The notes: generated from the letters alone by a model not told the origin. Positions 9,431 through 16,856 are shown, counted from the first letter of the stretch. The stretch: DNA of 64,000 nucleotides from Saccharothrix sp. NRRL B-16348 (GCF_001280085.1 NZ_LGED01000227.1:1-64000); one strand, 5' to 3'. Made by a program: numbers and translations.

Positions 9431-9462
9431 TACCTGGAATCCAGGTAACGCCGGAAGCGTTA
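9431..9462 (-). promoter_or_regulatory. Two adjoining palindromes upstream of the lipoprotein operon
   Basis: TACCTGGaatCCAGGTA (9431-9447) is immediately followed, sharing two bases, by TAACGCcggaaGCGTTA (9446-9462). Both arms are perfect. The position just upstream of the start at 9402 suggests operator sites or a leader hairpin; which protein binds is unknown. Confidence 0.5.
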
Positions 9463-9665
9463 CGGCCATTCACCCGTTAGAGGTGGTATCGAAATCGGTC
9501 CATCTCGTCGCCGACCCAGACCTCCAACACCACACAACCCGGACGGGGGAGCCTGGTATACAGGCCAGGGACGTGATCGGCACCGGAGAAGCCGAGCTGG
9601 CCACGTCGTCAGCCCTTCAGCCAAGTGCATGGGCGGTAGCCCGGGGTGAGGGCAGAGGTAGAGCA

Positions 9666-9914
9666 TCAATCGCCAGCCTGAGCCTCGGCCGCAAGGCGCG
9701 AACGGGCAAGGTCGAGGGGTTCGGTACGCCCTTCCCTCCCCGTATCGAACACGGCCCGCCGCAGCTTTCCCTCGGCGTACTCCGATGAGAACCCGAGATC
9801 CGCAGCGTGGGCGTAGTAGTCGGCCTCGGCACGAGCAGCATCGGCATAGAGATCGTTGTTCACGTCCGCGAGATTGGCGCACACCGCCCGCCGTCGCCAT
9901 CTAAGGGCGAGCAC
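9666..9914 (-). CDS. Small hypothetical protein
   Basis: An 82-residue frame from a GTG whose translation looks protein-like after about residue 11: CANLADVNNDLYADAARAEA, then YYAHAADLGFSSEYAEGKLR, ending LDLARSRLAAEAQAGD. The composition is helical and acidic, unlike the arginine-rich shadow frames around it. The first residues are less convincing and no good ribosome-binding site is seen, so the start is uncertain and it could be the 3' remnant of a longer gene. It follows an AT-richer region with inverted TGCACT half-sites. No family was recognised. Confidence 0.45.
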   Translation of the reverse strand: MLALRWRRRAVCANLADVNNDLYADAARAEADYYAHAADLGFSSEYAEGKLRRAVFDTGREGRTEPLDLARSRLAAEAQAGD

Positions 9915-9933
9915 GACCGTCCATCACCACACG

Positions 9934-9975
9934 ATGCACTACACATTATCAGTTTGCACTGAAGCGATAGTGCAT
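9934..9975. promoter_or_regulatory. TGCACT half-site cluster in an AT-richer promoter region
   Basis: ATGCACTA (9934-9941) and TAGTGCAT (9968-9975) form an 8-bp inverted repeat with another direct TGCACT at 9955-9960 between them. The surrounding 60 bp are distinctly AT-richer than the window, as expected for a promoter. It may serve the small gene starting at 9914. Confidence 0.4.
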
Positions 9976-10083
9976 ATAGCTTCCGACGTGCGCATCGACT
10001 GGATTCGGCCGCTTCCGGACGGTCTTGGCATTGCGTGAGCTGAAGGTGGGCCTTGGGTCACGGGCGGTCCAGGTGGCGTGACG

Positions 10084-10752
10084 TCAGGCGGGTCGGACGG
10101 TGATGGGGTCGTTCGGGCACTGTGCCGCTGCGGCGATCAGTGCGTCGTGTTCCACCGTGTCGACCGTCAAGCCCCACCGCAGCTTCACCGTGACCCATTC
10201 GGCGACGTAGCGGCACACCGCAGGCGCGTGCGGTGGCAGCCACGAGGCAGGATCCCGGTCGGCTTTGCCGCGATTGGAGCGTGCGGTCACCGCTACCAAC
10301 GCGGCGGGTTCGTCCAAGTCGTTGGCGTAGGACTGACGGCGCTGCGCGGTCCAGTCGAAGGCGCCGCTGTCCCACGCCTCGGCCAGCGGCACCATGTGGT
10401 CGATGTCCAACCCTTGAGGGCCGTCGACGTGAGTGTCGTCGTAGTAGGAGTACCACCGGCCTCCCGACAGGTCGCAGTGCGGTGCGACCTGCGGGGCGGT
10501 GTTCGCCTCCTGCAGCAGGACTTCTGCGCGAGTGGAACAGCCATCGCGGTCGGCGTCGATCCAGTGGCGGAACTCGGCGTGGTCGTAGCCGTCACGTACC
10601 TCGTCGGCCACAGCCAGGCGGGTGATCGCCTCGCGCAGCGGCACCGCCTCGGCCCGTGCCGTGTCGGTCTCCGATGCTGCCTGTCCGGCTACTGTCGTGA
10701 GCACGGTGCAGATCAACGCGATCGTCGCCGACACTCGCCAAGATGCCCTCAT
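10084..10752 (-). CDS. Secreted HNH-type endonuclease family protein
   Basis: The ATG at 10752 is chosen because it gives a signal peptide (MRASWRVSATIALICTVLTT, cleavage near GQAASE); the longer upstream frame is poor. The 222-residue protein carries the DUF1524-like HNH signature LDIDHMVPLAEAWDSGAFDW with the catalytic His in DIDHMVPL, then YANDL and ARSNRGKADRDPASWLPP. This is the usual secreted HNH nuclease of actinomycetes, in which the metal-bound His/Asn/His set cuts DNA. Cysteine pairs (DGCSTRAE, APHCDL, AVCRYV, AAQCPN) suggest disulphides. It lies downstream of the DNA-modification operon in the same orientation but has its own start about 350 bp away. A role in nutrient release or in degrading competitor DNA is possible. 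Confidence 0.85.
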   Translation of the reverse strand: MRASWRVSATIALICTVLTTVAGQAASETDTARAEAVPLREAITRLAVADEVRDGYDHAEFRHWIDADRDGCSTRAEVLLQEANTAPQVAPHCDLSGGRWYSYYDDTHVDGPQGLDIDHMVPLAEAWDSGAFDWTAQRRQSYANDLDEPAALVAVTARSNRGKADRDPASWLPPHAPAVCRYVAEWVTVKLRWGLTVDTVEHDALIAAAAQCPNDPITVRPA

Positions 10753-10777
10753 CGTGTTCCTTCGCCGTGAACGGACC

Positions 10778-11293
10778 TCATGCGTCCAGAAGTAGCGGCG
10801 GCACCCTGTGGCCGCCTGACAGCGAACGAGGTTCCACCCGATGGTGAAGGGGCGTGGAGCCGATGGTTGATCGCCTCGGGCGCCACTGTGTCCAACGCCG
10901 CGCCGTCGTGGCATGGAGGTGGTGTCGGAGATAGGGTGTCTCGCTGTCGGCCCTCGGCGTGCGGTGATTCGTTTCCCCGACCGTGACCCCGTGCCGAGGG
11001 CTGCTCTCTTGCCCGGACGCGTATTTCATCGTGTGATGGGGTTGATCGTGCATCCGCAGATGCATGGTGGCGGCTTGTTCGGGGGTGTACAGGATCGGTG
11101 TGGTGTCACCGGTGTCGGGTTGCGGGGTGTTCCGGGCGGCGGCCGGGTCGACGGGTTCGACCGGTTCGGGGTTCTCCGTTGGGCGGATGCGGGCCGGTGG
11201 CGGGTCGGTCGTCGCCGGGGCGAGCGTCGGCGGGGCGAGCGTCGGCGGGGCGAGCGGGCGTAGACGTCCGGGGACGCGTCGTGGCGTGTTCAT
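10778..11293 (-). CDS. Possible HTH (excisionase-like) ORF, overlapping the dpdA tail
   Basis: A frame beginning MNTPRRVPGRLRPL has a GAGGA ribosome-binding site at the right distance and continues to PILYTPEQAATM. That resembles the first helix of excisionase/MerR-type helix-turn-helix proteins of actinomycete islands. The sequence after this helix is not convincing, suggesting a frameshift or decay, and the first 188 bp overlap the low-complexity end of the dpdA-like gene in another frame. Either dpdA ends earlier in the ancestral element and this is a small DNA-binding protein, or it is a chance frame. Low confidence. Confidence 0.35.
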   Translation of the reverse strand: MNTPRRVPGRLRPLAPPTLAPPTLAPATTDPPPARIRPTENPEPVEPVDPAAARNTPQPDTGDTTPILYTPEQAATMHLRMHDQPHHTMKYASGQESSPRHGVTVGETNHRTPRADSETPYLRHHLHATTARRWTQWRPRRSTIGSTPLHHRVEPRSLSGGHRVPPLLLDA

Positions 11294-12074
11294 GGAGTCC
11301 TCGCGTGGGATCCGAGTCCGGTTCCCGTGGGTCGGTGTGGGGTGTGAGGGTGCGCAGGACGCGGTTGTGCCATGTGAGGGCGAAGCGGAGGCAGTTGGAT
11401 TCGCTGCGGTGGCTGGGTGTGCAGCCGGTGGTGTAGCGGCCGGTGAGGCTCCAGGATGCGGAGTCGGAGCTGGTGATGGTGTCGGCGTAGCGGGTGAGGC
11501 CGGTGAGTTTGACGCCGAAGCCGTGCAGGCGGAGTGCGCGTGTGGCCAGTGAGCGCATGATGTGTTCGACGTCGGTGGTGTGTTGTCGTCGGCAGACGCT
11601 GCCGACGCCGACCAGGGGCAGGGTGGCGAGGTCGATGCCGTGTCGTTCGTACAGGTCGGCGCAGCGGTGGTAGTCGGCGGTGGATTGTCCTTGCAGGACG
11701 GGGATGATCGGGAGGTCGGGTGCGAGGTCGCGTAGTCGGAGGTAGTTGGTGACGGTGCGGTGTTGGTGGGTGCGCAGGCTCAGTCCGGTGCGGGCGAGGA
11801 CGTGGGGTTCTGTCATCCAGTCCTGGGGTGCGGCCCAGTCGAGGTGGCCGATCTCGGTGGCGTAGCGGCGGACGGCGGCGGCGTAGGTGGTCGCGTCGGT
11901 GCGCCAGTGGCCGTGCAGGGACAGTTCGGTGAAGCCGCCGGAGTCCAGTGCCCATCCTGTGGTGGCGCGTGGGAGGGTTCGGCGGTCGGCCAGGCGGCGG
12001 TGGCTGACCAGGAGCGGCACGCCGAGGTCGCGGGCCAGCCAGGCCGGTTGGTGGGTGCCGAGGTAGAACTTCAT
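11106..12074 (-). CDS. DpdA-like tRNA-guanine-transglycosylase-fold protein
   Basis: A 322-residue protein. The first ~230 residues have the TGT-like pattern of DpdA-family enzymes: YLGTHQPAWL, WALDSGGFTELS (conserved Asp44), WAAPQDWMTEP, IPVLQGQSTADYHRCADLY, LPLVGVGSVCRRQ, LRLHGFGVK and TITSSDSASWS with a second conserved Asp. DpdA enzymes exchange guanine in DNA for a 7-deazaguanine base such as preQ0, made or imported by the cell. The start overlaps the stop of the VUT transporter gene (ATGA), so it is translationally coupled to a likely precursor importer. The last ~90 residues are a Pro/Arg/Thr-rich tail containing a 15-bp tandem repeat and are probably not part of the fold. No TGT zinc site is obvious. 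The family assignment is strong; the in vivo DNA substrate is inferred. Confidence 0.8.
   Translation of the reverse strand: MKFYLGTHQPAWLARDLGVPLLVSHRRLADRRTLPRATTGWALDSGGFTELSLHGHWRTDATTYAAAVRRYATEIGHLDWAAPQDWMTEPHVLARTGLSLRTHQHRTVTNYLRLRDLAPDLPIIPVLQGQSTADYHRCADLYERHGIDLATLPLVGVGSVCRRQHTTDVEHIMRSLATRALRLHGFGVKLTGLTRYADTITSSDSASWSLTGRYTTGCTPSHRSESNCLRFALTWHNRVLRTLTPHTDPREPDSDPTRGLHEHATTRPRTSTPARPADARPADARPGDDRPATGPHPPNGEPRTGRTRRPGRRPEHPATRHR
11221..11256 (-). repeat. 15-bp tandem repeat in the dpdA tail
   Basis: The unit CGAGCGTCGGCGGGG occurs twice exactly (11221-11235, 11236-11250) with a partial third copy. In the dpdA-like frame it encodes repeated RPADA; in the overlapping frame it encodes APPTL. 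It looks like slipped-strand expansion in a non-conserved tail. Confidence 0.75.
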
Positions 12075-12652
12075 GTCCGTGCCGTCCGACGGCGCCGCTG
12101 GGCGGTGTGCAGGGCGGTCAGGGTGAGGATCGTGGCGACGGCTTTGCCCGTGATCTGACCGGGCAGGGCGGCGACGCCGCCGAAGGCCAGCGGGACGAAC
12201 AGCACGCTGTCGACCACCAGCCCCGCGGCGTTGGACGCCGCGACCGCCGTGGTTCGTGTGCGGTGGCGTAGCCGGGTGTAGACGAGTGTGTCGAGGACTT
12301 CGGAGACGGTGAACGCGACGACACAGGCCACGGCGATCCGCGGCGAGGCAAACAGGGCTGACAGTCCGGCGCCGGCGAGGATGCCCGCTGTGACCCCGAG
12401 GGCTCCGCACCGGTCGTGCACCAGGTCGCGGAGGGTCAGACCGGCACCGACGAACAGCGTGCCCGCCGGCAGCAGCATCCCGCCGACAATCAACGGCGGC
12501 CAGTGGACCGAGGCGATGTTGGCAGCGACGACCGCCACCAGGTATCCGGCCAGCACCGCGACAACGGACACCACGCGACACGGTGATGGCACCGGACCGA
12601 CCACCGCCCCCGGCCCGGTCGTGCGGAGCTGCGGGATCGTCGTGGTGTTCAC
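12071..12652 (-). CDS. VUT-family (YhhQ-like) queuosine-precursor transporter
   Basis: A 193-residue membrane protein with about six hydrophobic segments and the VUT/YhhQ signatures: YLVAVVAANIASVHWPP near the start, then PAGTLFVGAGLTLRDLVHDRCG and FTVSEVLDTLVYTRLR in the middle. YhhQ-type proteins import 7-deazapurines such as preQ0/preQ1 for queuosine synthesis. Here the gene sits inside a DNA-methylation operon and directly before a DpdA-like gene, with GTGA overlap upstream and ATGA overlap downstream. That supports a role in supplying the deazaguanine that DpdA would insert. No preQ0 biosynthesis genes are in the window. Family assignment is confident; cargo is inferred. Confidence 0.8.
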   Translation of the reverse strand: MNTTTIPQLRTTGPGAVVGPVPSPCRVVSVVAVLAGYLVAVVAANIASVHWPPLIVGGMLLPAGTLFVGAGLTLRDLVHDRCGALGVTAGILAGAGLSALFASPRIAVACVVAFTVSEVLDTLVYTRLRHRTRTTAVAASNAAGLVVDSVLFVPLAFGGVAALPGQITGKAVATILTLTALHTAQRRRRTART

Positions 12653-14115
12653 GCCGCACGCTCCCCGGGCCCGGTGTCGGTGACCGGCTCACCGGAGCGG
12701 CACGACCAGGGTGAGCAGCCGTCCGGGTCGCTGCCGTCGTCGTGCGTCGGCGCCAGCGTGAGCGACCGCGGGTGCCGCGTCGTCTTGCGGGGCGCCGCAA
12801 GCACCTCCGTGCCGGTCCCGGTCCGGTGGTCGGCGTGCAGGAGTTCGGCGAGGTCGTGCAGCAGCAGCGACACCGCGTGGGCGGCCTGCTGGGGGACGAC
12901 GCCGTTGCCCAGCGCCCGCAGCTGTGCGGTGCGGGGCAGCGGGAGGTCGGTGACCCACCCGGGCGGGAGGCCCATGAGGTGCTCGACGAAGGCCGGGGCG
13001 AGTACCGGGCGGCCGTGGTTGCCGGGTTGGGTCGGGTGGGGTGTCGGGCGGCCGAGCACGGTCTCCCAGCGGCCGATCGCCGCCTCGTAGACGCCCCAGT
13101 CCACCGACAGCAAGGACAGCCGGCTGGCCGGGCCGTCGGTGGGTCCGCCGTCCTCTGAGGGCGCTGTTACGAGCTGGCGTCGCCGCTGTGGTTCGTGGCT
13201 GGGTTGAGCAGGCTGATCACCGCGGAGGGCAGCATCAGGTCGCCCTTGGAGCCTCGCTGGGCCGGGCAGCCTTTCGTGCCGTCCGTGGCGCGCGGTGTCA
13301 GCAACAACCACTGCGGGTCGGCCAGCGGGAGCACCTGCTGTGACAGTGGCGGCCGGAACCCCGTTCCCGCCGCGCGTCCCGCCGTTCCGGTGTCCGAGGC
13401 CCGCGGGGTCGGCAGCAGCCTCGCCTCGTCCGGCAGCGACGGCCCACCGGTCTGCGTCCGGTGCGTGCAGTTCTTCGCATCCGAGGATGGCGTGGGTGGT
13501 GTCGCGGGGCCAGGCGAGCAGGAACACGCGTTCGCGGCGGTGGGCGGCTCCGACGTCGGCGGCGCGGACGCTACGCCAGAACGCGTCATACCCCGCTTCG
13601 GCCAGGTCGCCGAGTACACGGTGGAGCCCTCCGCCTTTCCAGCGAAGCGCGGCGACGTTCTCCAGCACGACGAGCGCGGGTCGTAGTACGCGAACGCCCG
13701 CCACGATGTCGGTCCACAGGCCACTGCGGCGCCCTTTCTCGATGCCCGCGCGTTTGCCCGCGGCGGAGATGTCCTGACACGGCCACCCGGCTACGAGCAC
13801 GTCGACGGGCTCGACCGCGGCCCAGTCGATGCGCCGCAGGTCGCCCAGGTTCGGGATGCCCGGCATCCGGGCGTCGAGGATCCGGGCGATGTGCGGGTCG
13901 GGGTCGGCGACCCAGGCGATCCGGCCGCCGCCGAGAGCGGCCAGCACGCCGAGGTCCAAGCCGCCGTGGCCGGTGCACAACGACCCAATCAGGGGACCGC
14001 GTTCGACGGTCGGTCGCGTCGGCCGTCCCGCGCCCGGCGGCATCTTGCGGGTTGGGGCGACCGCGAGCGGGTGAGCCGTCTGCTCGCGTGTCGACTGACG
14101 TGGTCGGCCGGTCAT
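12649..14115 (-). CDS. C5-cytosine DNA methyltransferase, TRD region disturbed
   Basis: The start (MTGRPRQSTREQ) overlaps the previous stop by ATGA. Motif I is SLCTGHGGLDLG (45-56). The catalytic loop is VLVAGWPCQDIS with Cys113, then LENVAALRWKGGG, RRERVFLLAWP, and C-terminal motifs FVEHLMGLPPGWVT and LRALGNGVVPQQAAHAV. Such enzymes methylate cytosine C5. The middle (about 13170-13420) is open in this frame, but the neighbouring frame reads LLPTPRASDTGTAG and LLLTPRATDGTKGCPAQRGS, which is the expected target-recognition sequence of this family. The gene probably carries two compensating frameshifts around its specificity domain, so it may be inactive or altered, unless these are sequencing errors. 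It keeps its place in the coupled operon. Confidence 0.7.
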   Translation of the reverse strand: MTGRPRQSTREQTAHPLAVAPTRKMPPGAGRPTRPTVERGPLIGSLCTGHGGLDLGVLAALGGGRIAWVADPDPHIARILDARMPGIPNLGDLRRIDWAAVEPVDVLVAGWPCQDISAAGKRAGIEKGRRSGLWTDIVAGVRVLRPALVVLENVAALRWKGGGLHRVLGDLAEAGYDAFWRSVRAADVGAAHRRERVFLLAWPRDTTHAILGCEELHAPDADRWAVAAGRGEAAADPAGLGHRNGGTRGGNGVPAATVTAGAPAGRPAVVVADTARHGRHERLPGPARLQGRPDAALRGDQPAQPSHEPQRRRQLVTAPSEDGGPTDGPASRLSLLSVDWGVYEAAIGRWETVLGRPTPHPTQPGNHGRPVLAPAFVEHLMGLPPGWVTDLPLPRTAQLRALGNGVVPQQAAHAVSLLLHDLAELLHADHRTGTGTEVLAAPRKTTRHPRSLTLAPTHDDGSDPDGCSPWSCRSGEPVTDTGPGERAA

Positions 14116-15299
14116 GCCGCCCTGCTCTCCGACACATCCGAGGCGGTCCTCGGATTCGCGGCGTGCCGTACCGTTCCGGTGACGGAACCTCGGGAATTCT
14201 TGAGATCCGCCGCGCCCGCGGATGGCGAACTCGTGCTTGTGAGGGGCGTCCTGAGGACCAGTACGTCCTCGTGCGCGATGAGGTGCAGTGGCAGTCCGGC
14301 TTCGCGTTGTTTGCGGATGAAGTCGCGTTGGAAGAACGAGCCCCTGGGTACGAGGTCGTGTTCGGCCGCGCGTGCGAGCAGGGCGACGCAGCGTTCGACG
14401 GGGATGAGTCCGGCGGCGCGTCCGCAGGCGAGGATCTGGGAGGGCAGGTCGATGAGTTCGGCGTGTTCGCGCCAGGGGCGGATGGTGATGGCGATGTGTC
14501 CGCCGGGGCGCAGGAAGGCGGTGAGTCCGGTGAGGATGCGGGTGAACCCGGCGAGTAGGCGGTGGTGGCCGATGTTGGCGAGGTTGCCGCGGTCGAGGGT
14601 GTTGCCGTAGAGGTGGTGGTACTTCTGCACTCCGACGCCCGGTATCGCCGAGACCTGTCCGTGGGTGGAGGGCCCGTACGGCGGCGAGGTGACCACCAGC
14701 GCGGCCTGCCCGAGGTATTCCGGTGGTAGCAGTGAGGTGATCCGGCGGGCGTCGCCGTGGAACACACGGCCCTCGTGGGTGACGCCGGCGTGGTGGGCGA
14801 GGTCGACGTTGGCGCGGGAGACCTCGACCCAGTGGGGTTCGTACTCGACACCGACGGCACGGCGTCCGGCGTGCAGTGCCTCGACGAGGGTGGTGCCGAT
14901 CCCGCACATCGGGTCGAGCACCAGGTCGCCGGGCGCGGTGTAGTGGCCGATCGCGTAGGCGGCGACGGCGGGGAGCATCTTGGCCGGATGAGCGGTCGAC
15001 TCGGCCGTGTAGCGGCCCTTGCGCTGCGCTCCCGGTGAGGTCTGCGCGGTCGTCCACACCGACACCGCGGACTCCGCCACGGCGCACTCGGCGGACCGGT
15101 CCGGTGTGGTGTCGACGCCGTCGACGACGGCGCGCGCGACGCGCCGGGTCGGCCCGTCGACCGCGCTCCCGATGCAGGCCCGGGCCGGGCCGACGCGCGT
15201 GTCCGAGGCGGTGCGGACGAGGTGGACGTCGGCCACGGGCGTACCTTCCTGACAGGCGGTCGGGGTCTGCGTAGGGTTCGGAATCGGGCCGCTGGTCAT
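14112..15299 (-). CDS. Beta-class DNA methyltransferase (N4-C or N6-A)
   Basis: A 395-residue protein. The region STAHPAKMLPAVAAYAIGHY leads into the AdoMet-binding motif DPMCGIGTTLVEAL (129-142), followed by VGVEYEPHWVEVSRANV and the catalytic motif VVTSPPYG (about 202-209). This order, with a TSPPY motif, is typical of beta-type methyltransferases that modify exocyclic amino groups of adenine or cytosine in DNA. The N-terminal 90 residues are less conserved, and a start at about residue 22 (VADVHLV) is possible, but the ATG at 15299 overlaps the upstream stop exactly. It is the second gene of the operon. The C-terminal 50 residues look disordered. DNA specificity cannot be read from sequence. 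Confidence 0.85.
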   Translation of the reverse strand: MTSGPIPNPTQTPTACQEGTPVADVHLVRTASDTRVGPARACIGSAVDGPTRRVARAVVDGVDTTPDRSAECAVAESAVSVWTTAQTSPGAQRKGRYTAESTAHPAKMLPAVAAYAIGHYTAPGDLVLDPMCGIGTTLVEALHAGRRAVGVEYEPHWVEVSRANVDLAHHAGVTHEGRVFHGDARRITSLLPPEYLGQAALVVTSPPYGPSTHGQVSAIPGVGVQKYHHLYGNTLDRGNLANIGHHRLLAGFTRILTGLTAFLRPGGHIAITIRPWREHAELIDLPSQILACGRAAGLIPVERCVALLARAAEHDLVPRGSFFQRDFIRKQREAGLPLHLIAHEDVLVLRTPLTSTSSPSAGAADLKNSRGSVTGTVRHAANPRTASDVSESRAA

Positions 15300-16375
15300 C
15301 GGATGACTCCGGTCGCGACCATCGCGGTGCCCGCGGCGGCCTGGCGGGGCGGTTCGTAGTCGTGCTGCTGTCCGAACACGAGTAGGTCCGAGTGGATTCG
15401 GCGGTGCGGCGTGGGCAGCCCGCGCACGGCTGCGCGGTGTCGGGCGCGGATGTCGTCCTCGGCCGTCGGACTGTCGAGTCCGGTGAGCTGGTCGGAGGCG
15501 AACCGGCCGGCGTGCACCGGCGCGTGCAGGGCGACGATGTGCTGGAGGTAGAGCAGGTCGGCGTTCTGCGCCGCGGCCACCACTGCTCCGGTCGGGTCGG
15601 TCAGTTCACCGCTCGTCCAGTCGCAGTGCGTGAGCACGGCGAGGATTCCTCCGACCCTCAGCAGTCGTGCCGCGACCAGTGCCACGAGGTCGCCGGCGTG
15701 GTCTCCGCCGTGCTGGGGACGCAGGCTTGTGATGATCAGGTCCGTGCTCGCCTGCGGGGTACCGAGGTCATCGGACACTCCGTCGCCGATGTCGGAACGC
15801 GGCGACGCCGAGACGGTCGAGCGTGAGGCGCCGGGGTCGCCGACGAGGTCGTCCCAGAACGGTCGCGACGCCGGACCGGTGGCGGCCGGACCCGCCGTCA
15901 CGCGCACCACACGGCCGGTCCGGCGGAGGCCCTCGACGGCGGCGAGCGCGTCGGCCAACACACCGTCGGGCTCCGCCGATGGCGTGTTGTCGACCGTCCG
16001 GTCATCGCCTGCCGGCATGTGCGGGGAAGTGTCGCCTGGGGTCGGCCAGGGCAGCAGCACGACCTGTCCGCCGGGCTTGCTGAACGCGCGGACGATCTTG
16101 CCGATGATCGGTGTGGGCCAGGACGTGTCGAGGTCCATCGGGACCGGGCCGGCCGTCCACACCGTTGCCGGTGTCGGCGACGCTGCCGCATCACGTGACC
16201 GCGACCGGGTGCGTTCGGAGCCGGGTTTGGCGGGGCTGATCCTGGTGGTGGTCGGGGCGGTCGGGTAGGGGCGGCGGTTCCCATCCAGGTGTCGGCGCGA
16301 ACTGGTGCCCGCCGGGCGGGTGGCGTCGTCGCGGCGCGTCGGACCGCGACGTGAGGGGTGGTCGGGCTGGGTCAT
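15296..16375 (-). CDS. Methyltransferase-like protein lacking catalytic motifs
   Basis: The start MTQPDHPSRRGP at 16375 is chosen; the longer frame has no support. The 359-residue product has a disordered N-terminus, then an arrangement echoing the next gene's methyltransferase: TSWPTPIIGKIVRAFSKPGG in place of the HPAKMLPA...PGD segment, TDLIITSLRP where a catalytic TSPPY motif would stand, and LRVGGILAVLTHCDWTSGEL where a late strand is expected. The glycine-rich DPxCGxG motif is replaced by QVVLLPWPTPG. It is probably a catalytically inactive paralogue acting as a specificity or regulatory partner, or a methyltransferase with unusual motifs. First gene of the minus operon; its stop overlaps the next start by 4 bp. 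Confidence 0.6.
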   Translation of the reverse strand: MTQPDHPSRRGPTRRDDATRPAGTSSRRHLDGNRRPYPTAPTTTRISPAKPGSERTRSRSRDAAASPTPATVWTAGPVPMDLDTSWPTPIIGKIVRAFSKPGGQVVLLPWPTPGDTSPHMPAGDDRTVDNTPSAEPDGVLADALAAVEGLRRTGRVVRVTAGPAATGPASRPFWDDLVGDPGASRSTVSASPRSDIGDGVSDDLGTPQASTDLIITSLRPQHGGDHAGDLVALVAARLLRVGGILAVLTHCDWTSGELTDPTGAVVAAAQNADLLYLQHIVALHAPVHAGRFASDQLTGLDSPTAEDDIRARHRAAVRGLPTPHRRIHSDLLVFGQQHDYEPPRQAAAGTAMVATGVIR

Positions 16376-16642
16376 GGATTCCTCGCAGAGCAGTCGGGGT
16401 GCGCGGCGAACGCGGCACACTCGTACGCCCTCGACTCCGAAATCCGGACCGTTTTTCAACAGCCTGTACCCGATTTTTCAGAGAAACCTATTCGACACCC
16501 ATGGGTAGTCGCACGGCAGAGGTTCGCATGTGCACCCATACCCAAGGCAGGGCGCAGTCGGGAGAAAGTCGCCGAGCGGCTCGATTGCTCGCGTCCGGGC
16601 AGGAGACTCACCACCGCGGTGCGGCTTGAGCCGGCGACCCGC

Positions 16643-16675
16643 GCCACCGGAAGGCCACCGGATCGCCACCGATTC
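16643..16675 (-). repeat. 11-bp iterons, reverse array (3 copies)
   Basis: GCCACCGGAAG, GCCACCGGATC and GCCACCGATTC follow one another at 16643, 16654 and 16665. Each is an 11-bp unit starting with GCCACCG, the reverse complement of the forward array's CGGTGGC. The exact 11-bp phase places them on one face of the DNA. Confidence 0.8.
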
Positions 16676-16801
16676 CCTGTTCCACCAGGTCGAGTGCGGT
16701 CACTGCTGGTCATCGGGTGATCTTGAGCACCGGCCGTGAGGCCGGGAGAAGGCACCCTTGGCGATCTTGACGGCGACTCGACATGACGTTTTCGAGGTGC
16801 C

Positions 16802-16856
16802 CGGTGGCGGTTCGGTGGCTTTCCGGATGCGGTTCGGTGGCATTGCGGTGGACGTG
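16802..16856 (+). repeat. 11-bp iterons, forward array (5 units)
   Basis: Units CGGTGGCGGTT, CGGTGGCTTTC, CGGATGCGGTT, CGGTGGCATTG and CGGTGGACGTG start at 16802, 16813, 16824, 16835 and 16846. Four keep CGGTGG exactly; the middle one is degenerate. The array ends about 50 bp before the regulator gene start at 16909, so it overlaps the probable promoter of the conjugation operon. Confidence 0.8.

Noticed and set aside
10084..10752. HNH nuclease as a member of the modification operon (a restriction partner)
   Set aside because: It has a signal peptide, so it acts outside the cell, and it is separated from the operon by about 350 bp with its own start.
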